A stretch of DNA of 25,410 nucleotides. Origin: an uncultured Christensenellaceae bacterium. GTDB lineage: Bacteria; Bacillota; Clostridia; Christensenellales; Borkfalkiaceae. This document shows, piece after piece, positions 22,276 to 25,410 of the stretch. Position numbers and translations under genes: made by a program. The DNA is taken from contig CAJUKJ010000021.1 of NCBI GenBank assembly GCA_910587365.1, forward strand, positions 1 through 25,410. Direction: 5' to 3'. The notes below the pieces were generated by a model. That model was given only the letters and a program-made list of their open reading frames with translations, ran no database searches and had not been told where the DNA came from. Within the stretch, counting starts at the first letter, position 1; every line of letters begins with the position of its first letter.

Positions 22276-22315
22276 AATCGTTCGGCGCGAAGTTATCACT
22301 TCGCGCCGAACGATT
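22276..22315 (-). terminator. Hairpin ending the tRNA operon
   Basis: A perfect 18-bp stem (22276-22293 with 22298-22315, 4-nt loop TATC) lies 41 nt beyond the tRNA-Ala 3' end. The T-run on the minus strand is weak (ATTTATT), so it may work partly as an mRNA or tRNA-precursor stop. Confidence 0.6.
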
Positions 22316-22356
22316 AAAGTTTGCGATTTACGGTAAAATCCGTAAATTACACAGGG

Positions 22357-22432
22357 TGGTGGAGATAGTCGGGATCGAACCGACGGCCTATACGTTGCGA
22401 ACGTATCGCTCTACCAACTGAGCCATATCCCC
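22357..22432 (-). tRNA. tRNA-Ala (CGC)
   Basis: This 76-nt cloverleaf has a 7-bp acceptor stem with the G3-U70 wobble pair that marks alanine tRNAs, a D-arm GCTC..GAGC, an anticodon stem ATACG/CGTAT with loop TTCGCAA (anticodon CGC), a 5-nt variable loop, a T-arm GTCGG TTCGATC CCGAC, and an encoded CCA end. It reads GCG codons. Confidence 0.97.
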
Positions 22433-22507
22433 GTTAGGGAAAATATTACTTCTAAAAAGCATTTTGACAGTACGTAGTGTACCGTTGGTATAGTTGCCAA
22501 AAGAAAA

Positions 22508-22542
22508 ATATCAAAACGATATATAAAATATCGTTATGATAT
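22508..22542. repeat. Inverted repeat between the two tRNA genes
   Basis: ATATCAAAACGATAT (22508-22522) and ATATCGTTATGATAT (22528-22542) pair with one mismatch across a 5-nt gap, starting 2 nt after the tRNA-Val CCA. It may guide 3' processing or act as a weak attenuator between the tRNAs. Confidence 0.5.
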
Positions 22543-22543
22543 T

Positions 22544-22620
22544 TGGTGGGAACAACTGGACTCGAACCAGTGACCTTTTGCATGTCAAGCAAACGCTCTA
22601 ACCAACTGAGCTATGCCCCC
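22544..22620 (-). tRNA. tRNA-Val (GAC)
   Basis: This 77-nt cloverleaf has an acceptor stem GGGGGCA/TGTTCCC, D-arm GCTC..GAGC, anticodon stem TTTGC/GCAAA with loop TTGACAT (anticodon GAC, reading GUC and GUU), T-arm ACTGG TTCGAGT CCAGT, and an encoded CCA. It is transcribed before tRNA-Ala. Confidence 0.97.
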
Positions 22621-22683
22621 GTAAAATCCGAAAAGCCGTATTTCGTATTTTCGGAAACGCTGTAAATATTAAAAAGTAAATGT

Positions 22684-22712
22684 ATTATATCAGTATTTTT
22701 TTAACTTTGCAA
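22684..22712 (-). promoter_or_regulatory. Promoter of the tRNA operon
   Basis: On the minus strand TTGCAA (22712-22707) and TATAAT (22689-22684) have a 17-bp spacer. The start would give a precursor leader of about 57 nt before tRNA-Val. Confidence 0.7.
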
Positions 22713-22805
22713 GTAATTTGTAGTCATTTTGACTATTGTGCAGATTTTTTAATTAATTTATTTTATAATAAATATACAAGTAAAAAAATTTATTGAGGTG
22801 CAACA

Positions 22806-23069
22806 ATGGCAAGAAAGATTTGTGTTAACTGTTTTTATTACGACGCGCTTTATACAAAGGGGCTGTGTCAGTTTGAAAAGCGGAGTTTTGCGTATTGCCG
22901 TAAAAACAGAAAAACGGTAAAAAATACGGAAAGCTGCGACGACTGGACATATAATTCGGATAAGAGGAAGAGTGACAGTAAGCAGATGCACCAAGAAATT
23001 GCGGCAAACGTGATTGATAAAATGCAAAAAAATCTGTCTGAAATCAGACAGATTTTAAGCGAAGATTAA
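22806..23069 (+). CDS. Small Cys-rich, probable metal-binding protein
   Basis: This 87-residue protein has Cys6-x2-Cys9, Cys21, Cys31 and Cys44 in its first half, with a CVNCFYY opening and a CDDW close, a spacing seen in small zinc- or iron-sulfur-binding proteins. The second half is a charged helix. I cannot name the family or function. A GAGGTG site lies before the ATG, and a TATAAT hexamer at 22764-22769 is a possible -10 without a convincing -35. A 12-bp hairpin lies inside the 3' end of the gene. It is convergent with the Amidase_6 gene. Confidence 0.7.
   Translation: MARKICVNCFYYDALYTKGLCQFEKRSFAYCRKNRKTVKNTESCDDWTYNSDKRKSDSKQMHQEIAANVIDKMQKNLSEIRQILSED
23029..23056. repeat. Hairpin inside the Cys-rich gene
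   Basis: AAAATCTGTCTG (23029-23040) and its exact complement (23045-23056) form a 12-bp stem with a 4-nt loop, ending 13 nt before the stop codon region closes. A-run and T-run ends give it terminator form on both strands, although it lies within codons for NLSEIRQIL. Confidence 0.55.
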
Positions 23070-23075
23070 ATTTTT

Positions 23076-23564
23076 TTATTCGCCTTTGCGTACCCCCAAA
23101 ATATGTATGCCCCGCGCCTTTTCAAAGTTGTAGGAGTTAAGGGGTTTGTTAAAGTTATCGTAGCTGTGCGCCGCAACAAGTATCTGCCCGCGGGAAAATC
23201 CCACTACCACGGGGGAGTGGTAAAAGTCGCCCGTCGCCCGACCGAGCTGTACTATATCGCCGACTTCAAGCTCGTTCAGCGGAACTTCTTTTGCAAACGG
23301 GCCTACGCCTTCATTGTTCACAAGGAAGTTGTAAAGGTATTCCACACCCGTCCAGGAAGGTGTTCTGTCGTTCGCGGAAAGGTAAAACCAGCCGAAAGTC
23401 GGGGTAAAGTTCATTACGCCCGAACCCGCATAAATGCACTGCGAGGCAAAGTTTGTACAGTCGCCGCCTATTTTGCTGAAATCGTAAAACTCGGGGTTGC
23501 GTCCGAAAGCCCACTTTTTGGCGTAGTTGTAGGCTGCCGTTCTGTCATAATTAAAAGTTTCCAT
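23076..23564 (-). CDS. Amidase_6-domain protein (papain-like fold, predicted amidase)
   Basis: This 162-residue protein matches the putative amidase domain family PF12671. It opens with YDRTAAYNYAKKWA, then the core GGDCTNFASQ with likely nucleophile Cys36, a GWFY segment, a SWTGVEYLYNFL stretch, and a GDIVQLG...YHSPVVVG segment with likely active His116. Family members are often spore- or cell-wall-associated, but there is no signal peptide here, so it may act inside the cell. I chose the ATG at 23564: TACAAT ends 6 nt before it, implying a leaderless mRNA. An in-frame TTG at 23600 lacks a ribosome site and would lie in the promoter -35. Confidence 0.8.
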   Translation of the reverse strand: METFNYDRTAAYNYAKKWAFGRNPEFYDFSKIGGDCTNFASQCIYAGSGVMNFTPTFGWFYLSANDRTPSWTGVEYLYNFLVNNEGVGPFAKEVPLNELEVGDIVQLGRATGDFYHSPVVVGFSRGQILVAAHSYDNFNKPLNSYNFEKARGIHILGVRKGE

Positions 23565-23570
23565 ACCGTT

Positions 23571-23622
23571 ATTGTATGTGTCAATTCTCTTAATTGACAA
23601 AACGCACGGGTTGGGTTATAAT
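23571..23622. promoter_or_regulatory. Divergent leaderless promoters sharing one -35
   Basis: The seven bases TTGACAA (23594-23600) read as TTGACA on the plus strand and TTGTCA on the minus strand. The plus promoter continues to TATAAT (23617-23622, 17-bp spacer), 9 nt before the TtcA-like ATG. The minus promoter continues to TACAAT (23576-23571, 18-bp spacer), 6 nt before the Amidase_6 ATG. An inverted repeat TGTCAATT-N5-AATTGACA (23579-23599) overlaps the -35 and could be an operator. Neither gene has a Shine-Dalgarno. Confidence 0.7.
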
Positions 23623-23631
23623 TGACGGGCA

Positions 23632-24495
23632 ATGGAAGAAAATACTTTTGATAAAACAACCGAAGACTGCGATTTTGCAAAACAGGTTGAGGACAGCCTG
23701 AGGAAGAAGTTCAAAAAAAAGCTGTTCTCGCGGTTTACAAAGGCAATAGTCGAATACGAATTGATTGAACCGAACGATAAAATAGCCGTTTGTATGTCGG
23801 GCGGTAAGGATTCGTTTCTTCTCGCCAAGCTTTTCCAGGAGCTGAAACGGCACAATAAAATCCCGTTCGACTTGACTTTTCTTGTAATGGACCCGGGATA
23901 TGCGCCTGCGAACCGAGAAATGATAGAAAAGAACGCAAAGCTTCTCGATATCCCGATAACAGTGTTTGAAACGGATATTTTTGAAAGCGTGTTCAATATA
24001 GAAAAATCGCCCTGTTATATATGCGCGCGGATGAGGAGGGGACACCTTTATCACAAGGCAAAGGATCTCGGTTGTAATAAAATCGCATTAGGGCATCACT
24101 ATGACGACGTTATCGAAACTATTTTAATGGGTATGCTTTACGGCGGACAGATGCAGACTATGATGCCGAAGCTGAAAAGCGACAACTTCGAGGGTATGCA
24201 ACTTATCCGTCCGATGTACTTAATCCGCGAGGAACACGTCAAGGCTTGGCGCGATTTCAACGACCTGCGCTTTATACAGTGCGCTTGTAAGTTTACCGAA
24301 AATTGTTCTTGCAATCCTGCCGAGGGCGGCTCTAAAAGGCAAAAGGTAAAAGAGCTTATACAAAGGCTTGAAGCGGAAGACCCCGGTATCGAGCAGAATA
24401 TATTCCGCAGCGTCGAAAACGTCAATTTAAAGACAGTTATCGCCTACAAGGACAAGGACGGGCAAAGGCACCGCTTTACGGAAGATTTCAAATAA
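23632..24495 (+). CDS. TtcA-like PP-loop ATPase (probable tRNA 2-thiocytidine synthesis)
   Basis: This 287-residue protein has the PP-loop SGGKDS (56-61), which adenylates a tRNA base, and the TtcA-type cysteine pair CYIC (Cys128, Cys131) followed by ARMRRGHLY, plus GHHYDDVIETILM. A later Cys cluster (QCACKFTENCSC, about 222-233) may supply the third ligand for an Fe-S cluster or bind zinc. TtcA thiolates C32 of certain tRNAs; other members of this TtcA/TilS/Ncs6-type family act on other positions, so the exact tRNA site is uncertain. The ATG at 23632 has no Shine-Dalgarno but sits 9 nt after a consensus -10. Confidence 0.85.
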   Translation: MEENTFDKTTEDCDFAKQVEDSLRKKFKKKLFSRFTKAIVEYELIEPNDKIAVCMSGGKDSFLLAKLFQELKRHNKIPFDLTFLVMDPGYAPANREMIEKNAKLLDIPITVFETDIFESVFNIEKSPCYICARMRRGHLYHKAKDLGCNKIALGHHYDDVIETILMGMLYGGQMQTMMPKLKSDNFEGMQLIRPMYLIREEHVKAWRDFNDLRFIQCACKFTENCSCNPAEGGSKRQKVKELIQRLEAEDPGIEQNIFRSVENVNLKTVIAYKDKDGQRHRFTEDFK

Positions 24496-24512
24496 AGAAT
24501 GATAATTTAATG

Positions 24513-24572
24513 CGGGCGGCGTTTCCGCCGCCCGTAAAACGTGGACAGGTTTTTTTAACCTGACCACGTTTT
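24513..24572 (+). terminator. Tandem hairpin terminators after the TtcA-like gene
   Basis: A 9-bp GC stem (24513-24521 with 24526-24534) is followed directly by a 15-16-bp stem with one mismatch (AAAACGTGGACAGGTT from 24536, paired with 24557-24572), ending in a TTTT run. Confidence 0.7.
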
Positions 24573-24766
24573 CAGTTCTAAATATAAAACAACAAAACCG
24601 TAATATCATTCATATTAAAATACCGGAATATAAGCTTGGAAGTGGATTAATTTATAATCGTCATGCGGGTAAAAGGAAGGTAAAAATACCGTCCTTTAAT
24701 TATGCTTTGTTGTTGAGTTCTTATGGGCAGCGGCTATTTTAGTATAGTATAAACGCCTCGGTTGAG
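24573..24766. other. Unassigned intergenic stretch before the queuosine promoter
   Basis: No gene is visible. The one clear element is an 11-bp inverted repeat with one mismatch, AAAGGAAGGTA (24672-24682) with TACCGTCCTTT (24687-24697), which has terminator-like form on either strand. No promoter with good spacing was found, so a small RNA is possible but not supported. Confidence 0.4.
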
Positions 24767-24795
24767 TTGACATACGCGTTACGTCGTGGTATTAT
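24767..24795 (+). promoter_or_regulatory. Promoter of the queD-queE operon
   Basis: TTGACA (24767-24772) and TATTAT (24790-24795) have a 17-bp spacer. Transcription should start near 24802, giving a leader of about 125 nt. Confidence 0.75.
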
Positions 24796-24808
24796 ATAGA
24801 CAATTAAA

Positions 24809-24855
24809 CGGACAGTTCGTTTGCGCCATCCTGTCTTTAAACAAAACCAGGGCAT
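24809..24855 (+). ncRNA. preQ1-I-like riboswitch aptamer
   Basis: The leader has stem P1 GGACAG (24810-24815) with CTGTCT (24831-24836), a 15-nt loop opening TTC and holding GCGCCATC, and the A-rich tail TTTAAACAAAACCAGGGC after the stem. The tail closely resembles that of the Thermoanaerobacter preQ1-I aptamer (TTAACAAAACAAGG, from memory), and loop GCC can pair with tail GGC as pseudoknot P2. preQ1 is the queuosine precursor and the next genes are queD and queE, so the call fits the context. The exact subtype is uncertain. Confidence 0.75.
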
Positions 24856-24879
24856 CTGAATGGGAATAGTCTTTTTAGG

Positions 24880-24911
24880 TGCAGTCGTTTTGTTGCGGCT
24901 GTATTTTTTTT
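24880..24911 (+). terminator. Attenuator of the preQ1 riboswitch
   Basis: TGCAGTCG (24880-24887) pairs with CGGCTGTA (24896-24903), with two G-U pairs that favour the plus-strand RNA, followed by eight Ts (24904-24911). It lies 16 nt before the queD start, the usual place for a riboswitch expression platform. Confidence 0.75.
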
Positions 24912-24927
24912 GCGCAAAGGGAGAGAT

Positions 24928-25347
24928 ATGTATTATTTAAAAACTTCGGCTTGTTTTGACAGCGCACATTTTCTTCACGGGTACAACGGTAAGTGTGCAA
25001 ATATCCACGGACACCACTGGGTTGTGGAAGTAAAAATAAGCGGTGGAAAATTGCAGGAAAACGGCGAAAAGCGCGGTATGCTTCTGGACTTCGGCGATTT
25101 TAAGAAGGCAGTAAAAGAACTTGCGGAAAGTTTTGACCATACGCTTATTTACGAAAAAAGCACCCTAAAACCTGCAACTCTTGCCGCGCTTCAAGAAGAA
25201 GGATTTTCATTGGTTGAAACGGAATTCAGACCCACCGCCGAAAACTTTGCAGCGCACATATATGCCGACCTTTGCAATAAGGGCTTGCCCGTTTGCAGTG
25301 TGACAGTGTACGAATCGCCCGAAAATTGCGCGTCATACGGTGAGTGA
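24928..25347 (+). CDS. queD: 6-carboxy-5,6,7,8-tetrahydropterin synthase QueD
   Basis: This 139-residue enzyme makes 6-carboxytetrahydropterin from dihydroneopterin triphosphate, the second step to preQ0 and queuosine. Zinc ligands His14, His27 and His29 (FDSAHFLHG and NIHGHHW), the catalytic Cys23 (GKCANIHG), an MLLDFGDFK segment, an FDHTLIYE segment and RPTAENFA match the family. Length is normal. I chose ATG 24928 because a GGGAGAG site precedes it; a reading from 24910 begins inside the terminator T-run. It is controlled by the preQ1-type riboswitch. The TGA is one base before the queE ATG. Confidence 0.95.
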   Translation: MYYLKTSACFDSAHFLHGYNGKCANIHGHHWVVEVKISGGKLQENGEKRGMLLDFGDFKKAVKELAESFDHTLIYEKSTLKPATLAALQEEGFSLVETEFRPTAENFAAHIYADLCNKGLPVCSVTVYESPENCASYGE

Positions 25348-25348
25348 T

Positions 25349-25410
25349 ATGTGCTGTTTTAAAGTTGCCGAAAAGTTTGTAAGTATAAACGGCGAGGGTC
25401 CGCGCGCGGG
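25349..25410 (+). CDS. queE: 7-carboxy-7-deazaguanine synthase QueE, cut by the window end
   Basis: The ATG at 25349, one base after the queD stop, opens a frame reading MCCFKVAEKFVSINGEGPRAG. This matches the N-terminus of QueE radical-SAM enzymes (EIFxSIQGEGPxAG), the next step after QueD. The gene runs off the window after 20 codons, so the radical-SAM cysteines lie outside it. The tight coupling suggests a queDE(C) operon. Confidence 0.85.
   Translation, partial: MCCFKVAEKFVSINGEGPRA

Noticed and set aside
23103..23597. Plus-strand 164-codon open frame opposite the Amidase_6 gene
   Set aside because: The minus strand encodes a recognisable conserved domain; the plus frame has no motif or ribosome site.
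24590..24700. Small RNA ending at the hairpin 24672-24697
   Set aside because: No promoter with acceptable spacing was found on either strand.

Overview
The window looks like chromosome of a low-to-middle GC Gram-positive bacterium, most likely a Clostridia-type Firmicute and possibly gut-associated. Supporting signs are AGGAGG-type ribosome sites, TTGACA/TATAAT promoters with 17-bp spacers, a Gram-positive-style lipoprotein, a flotillin/NfeD pair, a preQ1-I-like riboswitch, DUF1461 and Amidase_6 proteins, and many long perfect terminator hairpins shared by convergent genes. No phage, plasmid, rRNA or CRISPR genes were seen.

Layout. 1-2045: three overlapping membrane or exported-protein genes; the first looks cut by an in-frame TGA. 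2046-2442: two GC-rich hairpins, a 138-bp MITE-like repeat and a promoter. 2443-5508: a small hypothetical protein and a complete Ca2+-type P-type ATPase. 5522-7757: a compact, AT-richer module of an XRE repressor, a divergent two-TM protein with a Ser/Arg linker (TTG start), and a PD-(D/E)XK nuclease-like protein. One of two identical-but-inverted 17-bp palindromes exactly fills the -35/-10 spacer of the rightward promoter. 7826-9849 (minus): NfeD-like protein and flotillin. 10139-12828: a four-TM protein with a 107-residue Gly/Ser/Tyr/Asp tail, then another membrane protein. 13069-15374: an ABC ATPase and permease.

15493-17021 (minus): a small membrane protein and a membrane-anchored PstS-like binding protein, divergent from a GH105-like lipoprotein with a discoidin-like domain (17218-19530). 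19586-19921 (minus): zinc-ribbon membrane protein. 20111-22156 (minus): a HaeII-like restriction-modification system with a C5-cytosine methyltransferase fused in frame to a HaeII-like endonuclease; an internal SD plus ATG could also give free endonuclease. 22357-22620 (minus): tRNA-Ala(CGC) and tRNA-Val(GAC). 22806-25410: a Cys-rich small protein, an Amidase_6 protein divergent from a TtcA-like PP-loop enzyme, and the start of a queuosine operon (queD, then queE cut by the window edge) behind a riboswitch and attenuator.

Most noteworthy: (1) the single-chain HaeII-like R-M enzyme; (2) the XRE/membrane/nuclease module, a candidate undescribed defence or stress system; (3) several genes lacking a Shine-Dalgarno have a -10 hexamer only 6-9 nt before the ATG, suggesting leaderless mRNAs, two of them firing back to back from one shared TTGACAA; (4) a FUS-like low-complexity tail on a membrane protein. 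All functions are inferred from reading sequence and motifs; no searches were run.
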